The notes under the pieces are model-generated. The model did no database searches. It was not told where the DNA came from and worked only from the letters and a program-made list of their open reading frames with translations. Made by a program: the position numbers and the translations under genes. Below are positions 22,310 through 35,051 of a DNA stretch of 64,000 bases, piece after piece. Every line of letters begins with the position of its first letter. Position 1 is the stretch's first letter. This stretch comes from Fasciolopsis buskii (taxonomy: Eukaryota; Platyhelminthes; Trematoda; Plagiorchiida; Fasciolidae). The stretch is taken from positions 186,001-250,000 of the forward strand of contig LUCM01001928.1 in the NCBI GenBank assembly GCA_008360955.1, written 5' to 3'.

Positions 22310-25300
22310 GTTAGAAATGCGTTCACCGGTAGCTTGGTACAATCAGATGGAGTGAATGTGTGCAGTTACTCAGGGGCCCTTGTGGATTGTCCCACAAAAG
22401 TTTTCCAGAACTCACCTACAGTTATAGGCAGGAATAAATCTTTTACTCTTCTCCGTTACCCTTAAGCCGTTATCGTCTGTCAGATGATTCGTAGAGTATT
22501 GCTGCCGTGTGAGTGTTGAGTGGCAGCCGCTTCTTTGTGGCGATTCCCGTTATTTGACGGCCAAGTCGAACAGGTCTGCACAGCTGAATTGTGCCTCAGT
22601 GGTTGTGTGCCTTCTTCCCCTTCCTTGTTGCGGTCGGGAATAGGACACAAGTGAATCCGCTTTTAATTATTTTGACACGCGTGACAGTTACGGAGCCAAA
22701 GAACTGCCCACGATGAAAATCACACTGGTATAATGAAAAATATTTTGGGTCCGGTCAGTAGTTTATCAGGGGATACGTGAGAATAGATTGACTACGGTAC
22801 ATACAGCTGGTATGTGTGACTGTGTGCCTTGGTGTATTCCATGATGTACGTTTCTGCATGCACGCGGATGGTTCGTTGTTTAATAGCTGACAAGTCGTAC
22901 CGTTTCGTCTCTTATCAGTCAAAAGGTCACACCGAAACTCAACGAAAGGTAGACAGGCTCAAATGCACAGAAGCACATAAGAGCACAAACCCGCGCGCTG
23001 GTGCGTGCGCGCACAGTGGAGGAGGACCACACCCACTCAATCGGTCTGTTATACGCGCACCCACAGACCGACTCAGCTGTTGGTTACACGCACTTAAGCA
23101 AACTCAGATATACAAAAACTGCACTGTGCGGTATCCCGACGTACTTCGTGTCAGGAAACACAGGTAGATGTGTCTGTGTTGTTCGCTTTACATATGGGCT
23201 TGACTATATCAGCGATTTAACGAAGTCAGATATCACTGTTTGCTTCCCCAGGGTTTTATCACGATGAACAACGAGTAACAAGTTTATTCACTGCAACATC
23301 CGGCAATCTGAGTAGTTTCGACCTTAAAAACTGGTATTATTCGTCTCCCCGGTTGAGGATTAACAAAGGCAAAGCCTAGCGTTCGGTCTTAAACGTCCCG
23401 TAATTTCTGGAACTGAAAACATCTCCTAGACTGGCGAATGAAAATTTGCGTTAAATGCGCCGGTCAGGATGATATTAACAAGACCTAAATTAACGATTGC
23501 ATACTGATACGACCATTTCGAGGTTAGCTTGAGCAGACTCATCCCCAGGGTGATTGCTCCTGACTCATTGATACCTTGAGGATTTGTTTTCTGTTTCTTA
23601 AATAGAGTGACGTATGAAGACATAGCAAGATGGTTTAGTCAGCAAGATCCTTCACTCGGAATCAATGGATAACGGATGTGTCCATAAAATATTGTGTGAT
23701 CTAAGAACGGCAGACTTATTCTTGTCGTTCCAAGGGCCACTCGCGAATATTGCCAACACCACCAGAATCTCAGGTTGGTTGGTTTAATTCTTGCTGGAGC
23801 CCTAGCAGACACTCGTACAGGTTGACTGTGCAAAGTTTGACATACGGGTCATATCTCAGGCCAGTTTTAGTCCAAGCGCAAGTTGAAGGGAAGCGTTGAG
23901 CTTTATATCGAACGTTTGTGCTGATCGACAAATCATCGGCCATGGAAAAAGAAACTTTCGTACGTACATATTCGTAGCTAGGCATGTATGACACCGTTCG
24001 CTGATTAATATTTATTTCCGCAGCCATTTGTGCTTCGTGGAAGCTGCCGTTCCATCATTCACTCATTCGGTGATCCACGGCCCACGAACTGCCGTAATGG
24101 ATGCTCACTCATACAAATAAATGTACCAACACACGCGTACAAGCATGCATTGATGTGACAAACGGGTAGACTGCATAGTCAAATAAATACACATGCACAT
24201 GCCCACACATACACACATCCCTATCCGTTTCGCTAACTGTCTGAAGCTTTGTCTACCTGCCTTGTCAAAAACCACGCAAACTACTTCCTTGTCGTAGATT
24301 GCTCGAAGAGTTACTCATCGCATGAAACAGAACCTAGTTAACTGACAACGGAAATGAGTTATGATTCCAGCGGAAAACGGAGAGCTGCATCTCCGTGTTT
24401 AAACCACGAGTGCCGCACGCGATTCAAAACAACAACAATCAGCTGTTGCGTCGGTTGCTCGGCATTCTCTTTTGCCTTCCGAATTTCACACTGTCTCGTC
24501 GATTAGAGCGCTTGTGGGATATGCGATACCTGAATTGGAAACAGCTGACTGGTCCTCCAAAACAAGCAACCCATTGACAAAGCAAGTCTCTTCTGCGAAT
24601 TTGCAGAACTTGGTTGATTGTGCGTTCAACTGCGTTCGTGGTAACGGCCCATGTCTGTCAAATAATATCACTTTCAACCGATTTGTTTTGGGCTTGGGAA
24701 GCTCTCCAATGATAGAAACTGCAAACGGAAACGACTCAGGATGCCGCTAGTGCTTCTAGTATAAAGAAACTTATCATATTTCAACCGTACAACTCGAGGG
24801 AGATGAGCAGCGCACGAAGCACGACAGAACCATTGGTGTCTATCCATCATGTCTATCAGTGGGTCCCCGGGAAATTGATCCAGATGTTTCGAATGGAGAA
24901 CCTTCGGGATTGAATTCTTGAGAGCTACGCTACTATTCCCCTCACAACATTTCAAATCGGAAGATGTTTGGCTGCTTAACATCCGTCTGTTACACTATTT
25001 CGAGAGACTTGGGCCCATGCAGTAATCCCAGCGCTCGACTCAAACCTCAGAAGCTTGGTACGGATCAGTTGACTCCGAATCATCATCTTTAGAAGTTCCC
25101 GAAAGCCAAATCTTATGAAGTACCAACCAGCTTAAAAATACCTTCAGCCGTTGTTTTGGTTTTGGGGCGGTTATTGATCCCGTCACAGGTCGAACAGGGC
25201 TCAAAAATTTACAAGCTCACCAGCTCTACAGCACTCCATAAATCACTATTTCTGTGCTTGATTTTCTGGATTCTGCCATACCACCAGCTGGACGTGTTTA

Positions 25301-26870
25301 AAAACTGTGTTCGATAGCTCTGCTACTAATAATCATTTTGTCCACTCTCCCACTTTAGTTGTGACTCTACTATAATATCAAGTAACATTGCGCGTTGACA
25401 TGTCTAAGTGCTAGTCATTCAGTATTGTATTTCTGAGATGTGTCAGCAACGTGAATTGGCCATACTAATAGATGATAGATCAGAATCAGCCTACCACACA
25501 CGATTTCGTTCCGTAGCGTGATTTATAGTAGAAGGAATAGACTGTAGAATTGGACACGTGCAAAGAACATTCAAGTACGATTCATTTATTTGGCTGTGGT
25601 TTTGAAAACAAGGATTTTAGGTTGTTAAGAAGGCAGAAGGAGCAGGAATGCTTCAGATCTTTGCATTCCAAGGAGAAACAGAAGAGTGACGTAAAAAAGG
25701 AAGCTCAACATCTAGGGATGAGGATTTTATGAGAATGACCGACCACCTGAACTCAAAAAGAGCGAATAGAATTCATGGGGATGGGAACTGCTGAAGTGAG
25801 TTCTGAAGAACAGAAACCAAAGCAAAAGCAACGAAAGAGACAACGAAAGAACTCCTCAGCAATGAGAAAGTGACCATCGATCTGAAATCAGTGGATCATT
25901 GATCAACCTAACAGCTTTTTCAGTCATGGTCAACATTCACAGAGAACGGCTGAGACAAAACTCCTTCGACTAGGACGCAGAAGGTTCGCTTGGTGAAGCA
26001 ATGACTTCCACTACACGAGGGCCGGATGAAACTCCATCGAAGGCCTTACAGATGCCCATTAAGACTAAATGAGATTTTTTATATTTATCGAGTGTGACCG
26101 ACCAGAAATGTGAGATGGCAACTCCTAGGTTGACCAAAGAGCGACGTGAGTGATGTTCCACTCGTATTTAGTGCCACTTCGCTGTGGCGAAAGTTTGCTT
26201 TGCCTCGGCTGCAAAATCTACATTGGATTAAGGAAATGCGACAAACTCTTGAAGTTCATTTAGCTATTTCCTAACGAATTACCAAAATTTTCATATGGAA
26301 CTTTGTAAAATTCTAATAAGAAGAGAGAATAATCCTCATTGTTCACGGTAACGAACGGTAGTATTGCCGCTGTTATGACAGATGCTTTATGGGTGCATAC
26401 TGTCCTTCACAACTACGCAAATGGTTCGGGTGATATGAACAAACAATAGGCAAGCCAAAGGTTACGGCGACGGTAGTGAAGACTGCGAATTGAATGCGCG
26501 CCACCGTGACCTTCGTCCGTTTGCTTATAATCTCAAATAAGAAAGATTGGATAAAAATAATGGATGGATTACCTTGAGGTTGTCCTTACACAGAAGCATT
26601 TTTACTGATCACGGTATGTCCACCACCACGTCACTAGTAAAAGAATGAAAGGCAACTAACTGGAGTTACTTAAAGGCAAGAGTCTTGTTCAGAGAGAGAA
26701 TGGGCATAAGAGCAGAGATTTCAATGATCAGTGAGTCCTGGGTATATCTGGTCAACAGAGGGTTAGAATTTGCAATAATTCTGTCGGATTCAAAGGAGAC
26801 AATTGAAACATCTTTGGTAATTCTCCTGGTCGTCAGTATGTCTGTCTATAATCTAATTGCAAATTTGTTC
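22310..26870. other. Upstream of ETS exon 1; no recognisable gene
   Basis: Mixed sequence with short frames on both strands. Frames at 24472-24750 (plus), 24674-24982 (minus) and 23770-24027 (minus) read like ordinary protein, but I recognise no family and see no matched pair of splice sites. The ETS promoter or further 5' exons could lie here. Confidence 0.5.
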
Positions 26871-26878
26871 TTCTCTAG

Positions 26879-27038
26879 GTTGATCCAATCCTCGGGAAGA
26901 AAAATGATGACCGATTTCTTTCGCATTCGAATCCGAATGACCTCGCAAAACACCCTTGTTCAATTAAGTCTGCAGCACCTGGGAGAACGAAAGCGGTCGT
27001 CGTTACACTTGTGTTTCGATTGCGAATCTGATCACCAT
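26879..27038 (+). CDS. Possible internal exon, unknown product
   Basis: A good acceptor (TTTGTTCTTCTCTAG) and a good donor (CACCAT|GTGAGT) bound a 160-nt stretch. It is open in the frame that takes one base to finish the first codon, giving about 53 residues ending LCFDCESDHH in phase 0. A second frame is open for most of it. No partner exon or family was recognised, so chance is a real alternative. Confidence 0.25.
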
Positions 27039-28021
27039 GTGAGTAGTGTTACCTGTAGTGTTGTTTATTTGTGGCCCAAGGAAGTACTCGGTTCTTTGCG
27101 CAACTTTGTTACTGGACAAGCCATACCACAGATATTTACCTCTTATTAGTACTATTTGATTTGTTGCATGTGAAGTGGAAAGATCAGGCGCCTCTAACAC
27201 CAAATACCTATTTAAACAGTAACGTGTTGCGAGAGTTCTCGTTTATTCACAAGTGAGTTAGGCGCAGAAAAGAAAGTCATAAAAGCAGACCGGTCTTCTC
27301 GCCCAAGGCAGTCCGCTCGTAGCTCCCTGGCCACGGATGTTGCCACGTCTGGATGATAAATTTTCTGCTTTTGTGACTTTACTTCTTTTGTTTTTTCGTA
27401 GTCCGTGTACCGTAGATTAGATATCGGTTTTGCTCTTTGGATTAAATGCATGAACAAAACTTCCGTACAAAATTGTATTGATAATCGATATTCACTTATC
27501 GATTGTGCCAATTCATCGACCTTTCTTCGTGAGTTGATCAAATGAACGGTTAAAACGGAAGCACAAAATGTTGCGTACTGGAAGTAGATCTGGCCAAAAG
27601 TTCATTTTAAACAGGTCAAAGTGTGCATTATTTACTTGTTTGTGAACAGAAGCATCAGTCTTAAGAACACGACAATTTGCTAGCATGAGGTACAAAACGA
27701 ATCGGCAGTGAAATATCACCTAATGAGACAACGAAAAATGTGGCCCAAAAACATCAGACATTGATCTTTTAGGATTGTTTGGTCCACCTGCGAGCGTTGA
27801 GTTGTACTCGTTTACATTATCTAATACCGTGTGCAGTGTGTTACAAACTTAGATGGCATGGCTAGAGAAATCAATCTTAACATCCTTTTTTACGTCTGAC
27901 AAGGAAGCCGATTCTTGAACCGAGATTTTACTTCCAATTCAGTAACCATCTGAATGTTTGATCCTCCTAGGTAGTTGCATTTCAATTTCGCGCTTTCTCT
28001 GCTGGTTAATGGATACTAAAG

Positions 28022-28258
28022 CTGTATCCCATTGGGATGCAAGGACGTGATCGGTGGTAGACTGTCACACGGAGAAGCAGCCGGCGCCGGAATTGATCAT
28101 ACCTGCGAAACTAACGTCAAAAGCTCAGATTTTCCCGTCACTGATCAAGCGCCCAACAAGGTGACGATTCAGTGGAAATGTTCTTCTTTCTACCGCCACC
28201 ATTTGGTGCTGAGTTCATCATTCGGGGCCATTGTGACAACGACCCCTGTTTTCTCCCC
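28022..28258 (+). CDS. Possible internal exon, unknown product
   Basis: An open frame of about 78 codons is bounded by an acceptor GGATACTAAAG (pyrimidine tract CTTTCTCTGCTGG upstream) and a donor TCCCC|GTAAGC. The GC content and codon choice (GGAGAAGCAGCCGGCGCCGG) stand out from the AT-rich surroundings. The minus strand is also open across the same bases, so the strand is uncertain. Product not recognised. Confidence 0.25.
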
Positions 28259-28449
28259 GTAAGCGTTTGCATTTGTAACATGATCGATAAAAACGAAGTG
28301 CCGATCGTTGCCGTTCTTAGTGAACCCAAATCAGTCAATAGACCATGAATACATTGTGACTTCCACCCATTGAAGAAAACACTGATTTCTGGTGTCTTTT
28401 TTGATGCTGTGGGAAGCGGTATACGTCGATCGAGACGGAAATTCAACTA

Positions 28450-31400
28450 AAAATCTGCCCAAATGAATGGGACAGATAACCCTAACTCAGTTCAAATCAG
28501 TCCAGCTGAATGATCCGTGCACTTCACTTTGGCTCGACCAAAAGCAAAATCGATGGACTCAATTGTTTTAGAATTGTGTCTACATGGGGGGCGCAGAATC
28601 CCAGAACCGATGATGGAATGAGCTCAGTGGGAGCCCGAATGTGAGGCCTTTGAAATTAACCTTGCTATTCGGATTGTACTTATTTTTTCTTCACGATTGT
28701 TTCACAGAGTAGTCTTGAAGAACTACCGTTTTTCTTCAAATGAGGGTTCTTTAGGCCCCCTGCATTCTGTAGCGAGTTTCGTTTAAACTTGTGATTTTCA
28801 CCATTTAGCTGGAATTCGGAGCATATGCTCGCTCGTGAAAGAAAGTATCCAGCAAAGTGCAGAGTTACCCTGGAATATCTGACTATATGCGTTCGTTCTT
28901 TTGAAAAATAGATCGCTAATATGATTCACGTGGCATCCAAGAATGAAGCTCACCGCTGTACATCGATCAGTTCAAATCCAAATTATTTCCATGGATTCTG
29001 TTATGTTTTGTTTATCGATTTGTACATCACGTCTCTTACCCTAGACAAAGATTTTAGATGATTTACAAACGTCTTCTCCAGTCAACTCTTTATCCATACT
29101 GACCACTGTGCGTTGTTGCCAGTAACATTGGCAGATTCGATGTTTTTTATATCCCCTATGGACTGCCTCAACTATGTGCATTTCTGCACAAGTGGTGACG
29201 TAACTCCTCAGAGATTTAGCAAGCCAAGTACCTAGCCACCAATATTCTTTGACTGCAGTAAGGCTGCTGCTGGCACCTCTAATCCCTGTGCATCACTTTG
29301 TAGTGCCACGGTTTATTACCAAAAAGAACTCTGTTAAGCCGGAACTGTACTCCACGCCTGCAATATGACTGCGCGTACTGGCCTCCATCAGTACATGAAC
29401 AGGCTGTGCACTACCGTGGATCCCACTAAATTTTTCACTCACTCCGCATAAGCGTTTGACAGCTTATTCTAACTTCTGCTACGATATATGTTGCTTCATT
29501 GGGACGTACCAGGCCCCGTTCGACGAATTTCTTTCCTTGGGGCTAAAAATTTGAAGTACGGAAAGAAAATGCAGGGTTGGTTCGCGGTGCAATACCGAGT
29601 GCCACAACAGCTACGAAAATTTAAGCTGGATGGCTGAATGCATCGTATGTGGACAATTGCCTTGATAATGAAACCTGCTGTCTGATTTGGAAAGTTCTCA
29701 ATTGACTGTTCGGCTAAAAACCGAGAATCCAGACTTGACTTTCAACTGTGTAACTATCGGAATTCCACAAGCTCTGGCCAGGTGTCACTTCCGTTTCCAC
29801 TTGCTGTTCCCAATGAGGTCATTTCAACTGCTAAGAGCATAGTCCTTGAAAATTTGCCGTAAATTAGTAGCAATACATTATTTGAGCCCGATCTATCTCG
29901 GCCTTCATAACCCGAAATATGTGGTTTTCATTTACTGGTACCACTGTCCTTCGTTCACTGTTCGTCTTGCCCCTATCCCTGAATACTGAAAACTGGTTAG
30001 AGCAAGACCCATTTCCGAAAAAGCATGAGATAGGTACCAGCGGATTACCCGCTCCTCAGCCCTATTTAAGCCGTTCTACAAAGTATTTTTTAACGGAACA
30101 TTAAATAAAATTGAATCCCAGATTCCGTTCCGTTTGCTCACAGACATTCGTTGTTCACAACCGATGTTGCAGGCTACATTGTTCGCTCAGCTGCCCCGTT
30201 GACGCTGTTGTTTTTGGTGGCTCCTGCAGATTCTGACTTGTTTTGCCGAGGCTACTCAGTCGTTTGTGGCTCGCTCGATATACGTGGTCTTCTTCAGATC
30301 TTCGACGGCAATGACAGCAGCCCCAGTGGTTCAAACGTCATAAGTGGCTGATTCGCAGTTCTACCCAGTTTCTGTATTTCTGTAAGAATAATTCCTAGTT
30401 CAGGTCATTCTGTTCCTTGCAGTGGAATCAGCGTAGGCATTATAAGTACGAATTTGAGTGTCCGAAGAATATCCATGTCTGTGTAAACTTTCCTAACCAG
30501 TCTGCTATCCAGTACTACTAACACACGTTTTAAGTAGCATTTTCCAAGGATTTTTTATGCTGTCATGCTGTGTGGGTGTCCTTCGGAGAACAGTTTTCAA
30601 GCGCAGGCATCAGACCATCGGGCCAACCTTACACCCCGGGGAATCAACAACTGGTTCTACATTCAAGCTTCTACATCGTATTATCTGCACATGAAAGAAC
30701 AGCTTTCTATCCTACCATGTTCGCTTGTGTACAAATTGTGAACTGGCTGTCATTCTGCTTAATTGTGGTTTTATTACACCGTTTATTTTATCCTAATACA
30801 TCGCAATACATCTAGTATTTCGTCCTTATTTTTTATAGTACCTTTTGTTTTTGATCTGTGAAATTCACCCACGTTCGGATTCAGAAGAGTGTTATTTGAC
30901 TTTCCTTCACTCTAATACATACTGATTTTTTTGAGCAGTGAACTAGAAGAAAACCTACAAAACGGGGTGCACAATCAGTGGGCTGAACACAAGAATAATT
31001 AGGAAACGGAGGAAACGATGTCCGCTTCTTCAAAGAAGCAGACCGTTCTGTCTAACTTCGATAAGCTTTCCGCCCGATAACGTGGTGGACGGCTTTTCTT
31101 CTATTCTGTCGAGTGATTGGCAGTTCACATATTTCGAAAGCTGGAACGTCCACTGCTTTCCAGCGAAGAGACCAGGATCAAACCATGCTCGATAGCCGCA
31201 ATGTTTGCAGCGGTCGCCTCTGCATTCCAATCTAAAATTCCTTGAAATCAGAGGAATCAGCATCATTTGAAGTCTTGTGAATGTGTCCGTGCACAGTTTA
31301 AGCGACCACGATTTGCACTCATCTCTCGAACTGAGTAGGGTGTCACAATGGCATGATTTGTTAATTACGAAAAGGTTCCGGACAGTTGTTCAGACACCAG

Positions 31401-32750
31401 CTGACATCTGTGATGAACCATTTTTCAATGGACAACTGGACATGAAGAAGAAAATACCGAAGAACAATAAATCTTCACCATTTTTATAGCTACTTACATC
31501 CGTATTACAATCAGCCTCAAGATGAAAGATTCTAAAAATCTAAACTTATGCCATCATTCTGTGGTGTATTCATTTAAACATTCATATGCAAATTAATTAG
31601 CGAAACTGATCAACACTTCAAAATAATAGCAGCAACAATCACGTTGAACCGAAATCACCTACCATGTTGCATTTTTTAAGCTTTTCAATTTTCAATCGAC
31701 GGAACGATAAGACCTTTGAGGCATTAGAAAATAGCTAGTCCTGAGTTTAGTGCTGACAGTCCACTCAAGAAAGACATAAAGATTCCAGCTGATGTCGCTC
31801 TCTCTTCCTCGTTTTGCACCACCTCGCGACCCGGTTGAAATAAATGACAACAACAATGTGCAACAGACAAAGATTTGCCGAGCAATGAGCCCTGTGAAAC
31901 CTTGTCTCAATTTCCGCTTCGGTCTGCCCAAATCCTGTCATTGCAGCTAGTCTGCAACGTCCCAGTTGTAGACATTTGTCGGTGGCAATTGTTTGTTGTC
32001 TAACAGGCACGATGTCGATCGATGCGGATACGGGCACGACATTGATGACGATGTTTGCGCACAAGACAACCTTAGTATATTTATTCATTCATTGTCTCTG
32101 TGTGACTTTTTCGGCTAACTTTGTGTTTATGCATGTGCGTAATCGTATAACAAGTGCATCATACAATTTGCAAAAATAGCCACGTAGTATTTCATTTGTA
32201 ATTGAGTTTCGTTTTTGGTTGCATGATTGCTCCTGTTTCGCGCTGTCACCTAGACACTTTGATTGTTTGTTCGCATGTGTGTGTGAGTGTGTACGTGTGT
32301 AATTTCGCATATTTGCTTCCGGAAAGAGTGCCATCAGATCAAACTCTTCTTAAACGGCCTGACTGTTAGTCGTATTTTACGCTCCGATTTATGCACGCAC
32401 AAGCAATAGCACACACAGCGGTGGGAACTATGTAATCTGACAGAGTTTCATTTTAACGCTTTCGCACCCATTTCCTGCTCTTTTAACCACACGGCCTCTG
32501 TGAATGTCATGCTCACTAACCACAATGAACAGTAGTAGTAATTCTCTTTTTTTGCAAAAGCCCCGTTGGAAAGTATCATGTGAGCATCCGTTCCAATTTT
32601 GTGCTTGTGTGTATTTGTTCCTCAAAAGATCTAACACGAGTATCAATGTGTTGAGAGTGTAACAATCGAGGCTAGATGATCAAAAGTGTTCACGTTCAAT
32701 GAATAGCAGATGCAAGGAGCCTAATTCTGACTGTCTAACTTGGAGTAGCA
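28450..32750. other. No recognisable gene
   Basis: Short frames only. A minus frame at 31030-31266 carries a Cys-rich segment (CRGDRCKHCGYRAW) but has no clear splice context. Some of 29.0-30.3 kb reads like eroded coding or retroelement sequence, but I could not tie it to a family. Confidence 0.5.
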
Positions 32751-32842
32751 AATATATATCAGGTTGCTAATACGTGACCTCACAAAGAGATTAAATTTGT
32801 CCAGCTCATACCGTCTGACGCGGAAGGAGAAATCAGTACAAC

Positions 32843-32872
32843 ATGTCTACTGAGGAGACCAAGAAAGCTAAG
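32843..32872 (+). CDS. Possible first coding exon (MSTEETKKAK)
   Basis: An ATG with context ACAACATGT opens a ten-codon frame rich in Glu and Lys that ends at a fitting donor, GCTAAG|GTGAAA, in phase 0. A TATA-like AATATATATC lies about 85 nt upstream. A strong acceptor (TTGTCGAATATTTAG) near 33114 continues in phase 0 for about 29 codons before a stop. No later exon was confirmed, partly because retroelement sequence and a gap follow. Confidence 0.25.
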
Positions 32873-33122
32873 GTGAAATATCGTTTACTCTTAGTCCAAT
32901 TTTGAGCCAAAAAATAAAGTTTTCGTACTGGAATCCCATTTGAATCAATGGGAGTAGACAAGACCACCTACGAGGGGATTTGGACAAAAATAAACGTGAC
33001 AACAAAGCACTGTGTCGCCTCAAATGATTTTGGGTAGGAATAATGCACGCCATTTGACGGGTTGCGCTGCAATTCCGTGATACCCTGTTTCGTTACTTTG
33101 TTGTCGAATATTTAGTTCGATT

Positions 33123-34275
33123 ATGTTCTCTGTTCGCCGCTACAATCGCTCAAAAACCGTACTGTTTTTTCAACATGGACTGGGATCACGCATTGCAGCT
33201 CTTAAATGCATTCTACCAGCCAATATATCCATTCCGGCATTGTTGAGTACCAAAACCCGCTCTCTGTTTACGAAAATGTCGGATCCGTCCCTCACACTTC
33301 AATCACGGATCCGTGTTCACACGTGTATCATCTGCATACAAGAATCGTGGCTGAACCCGGACATCGCTGATTCATTGGTGTCGATAGACAGATTCAGACT
33401 CCGTCGGCAAGACAGAGTTTCGGACAAGAAGACAGGAGGCGGTGTGGCAACATCCATAAACTCCTGGTCTGGCAAGTCCGAAGCTGTTTATACTTTCTCG
33501 CTCAACGGAATTGACTGTCTCGTGACACAGTGTCATCCTAGGTTTTCTCGCCATGCCAGTACTATCACAACCAATTCATACATTCCCCCCTTTAGCTCAC
33601 GACAAAATATCGCATCTTTTTTCGACTCTAATAGTACTCTTTCCTCTTCTTGAGGATAATCTGCATATTATTATAGGTAATTTCAATCATGCATTTACCT
33701 TTCCATTGACTGATCTCTGCGTCTCTCCCACCTGAGGCGGTTCCATTTTAGACAGACTTATTACCAACCACTTCGATTTATTTCCCCTGAAACTGCATGC
33801 TGCAATTTCAAGTAGCGGCCATTGTTTGATTCTGTTAAGGCCCAAGAAACACTCAGGGTTAGCCTTCCATTCCTTCAAGCGAACAAATCAAATCCGAGTT
33901 CGCCTCCGTAGCTTTTCACACAACAACTTTATTCTTCTTCAAAAATCCCTTTCACTCGCATCTGCCTGTTTCCCTCTTGAACCCCTGCTCAGTGGCAATG
34001 TAAAACTTCACAGAGAAGGCCAATGCAATCTTTGATATTTGCTGCCCCTCAGAAACCCTATTCGTCTTAAATGGCCGTATCTCCATCCAGAACCTGAAAT
34101 CTCTAAGAAGACTCAAGGAGCTATTATACAAATCCTGTAATACTTCGAGCATTCGGTAAATTTTCGACCTAATAAAACCTTAAATCAAATGCATGAATAC
34201 GACATTCGCCAGCCATCTCTTGAAAGGTAAATATAATCGATTCCTATGGAAAGGCATTCGAATGTTGTGTGGGAA
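33123..34275 (+). mobile_element. LINE fragment, endonuclease part, third family
   Basis: A partly open frame holds an apurinic/apyrimidinic-type endonuclease of a non-LTR element: IICIQESWLNPDIADSLVSI near 33325-33390, then RRQDR and GGGVATSI. Further pieces in other frames are IIIGNFNHAF near 33670 (consensus IIGDFN), GGSILDRLITNHFDLF near 33737 and SSSGHCLILLRPKK near 33810 (consensus SSSDHxLILLRPK). Its wording differs from both the CR1-like and the RTE-like elements of this window, so it is a separate family. Frameshifts and stops make it inactive. It runs into the assembly gap, so the reverse transcriptase part is unseen. Confidence 0.75.
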
Positions 34276-35051
34276 NNNNNNNNNNNNNNNNNNNNNNNNN
34301 NNNNNNNNNNNNNNNNNNNNNNNNNNNNNNNNNNNNNNNNNNNNNNNNNNNNNNNNNNNNNNNNNNNNNNNNNNNNNNNNNNNNNNNNNNNNNNNNNNNN
34401 NNNNNNNNNNNNNNNNNNNNNNNNNNNNNNNNNNNNNNNNNNNNNNNNNNNNNNNNNNNNNNNNNNNNNNNNNNNNNNNNNNNNNNNNNNNNNNNNNNNN
34501 NNNNNNNNNNNNNNNNNNNNNNNNNNNNNNNNNNNNNNNNNNNNNNNNNNNNNNNNNNNNNNNNNNNNNNNNNNNNNNNNNNNNNNNNNNNNNNNNNNNN
34601 NNNNNNNNNNNNNNNNNNNNNNNNNNNNNNNNNNNNNNNNNNNNNNNNNNNNNNNNNNNNNNNNNNNNNNNNNNNNNNNNNNNNNNNNNNNNNNNNNNNN
34701 NNNNNNNNNNNNNNNNNNNNNNNNNNNNNNNNNNNNNNNNNNNNNNNNNNNNNNNNNNNNNNNNNNNNNNNNNNNNNNNNNNNNNNNNNNNNNNNNNNNN
34801 NNNNNNNNNNNNNNNNNNNNNNNNNNNNNNNNNNNNNNNNNNNNNNNNNNNNNNNNNNNNNNNNNNNNNNNNNNNNNNNNNNNNNNNNNNNNNNNNNNNN
34901 NNNNNNNNNNNNNNNNNNNNNNNNNNNNNNNNNNNNNNNNNNNNNNNNNNNNNNNNNNNNNNNNNNNNNNNNNNNNNNNNNNNNNNNNNNNNNNNNNNNN
35001 NNNNNNNNNNNNNNNNNNNNNNNNNNNNNNNNNNNNNNNNNNNNNNNNNNN
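34276..35051. other. Assembly gap (776 N)
   Basis: Run of N interrupting the LINE fragment. Frames through it are meaningless. The sequence after it (35052 on) shows no clear match to the element before it. Confidence 0.99.
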
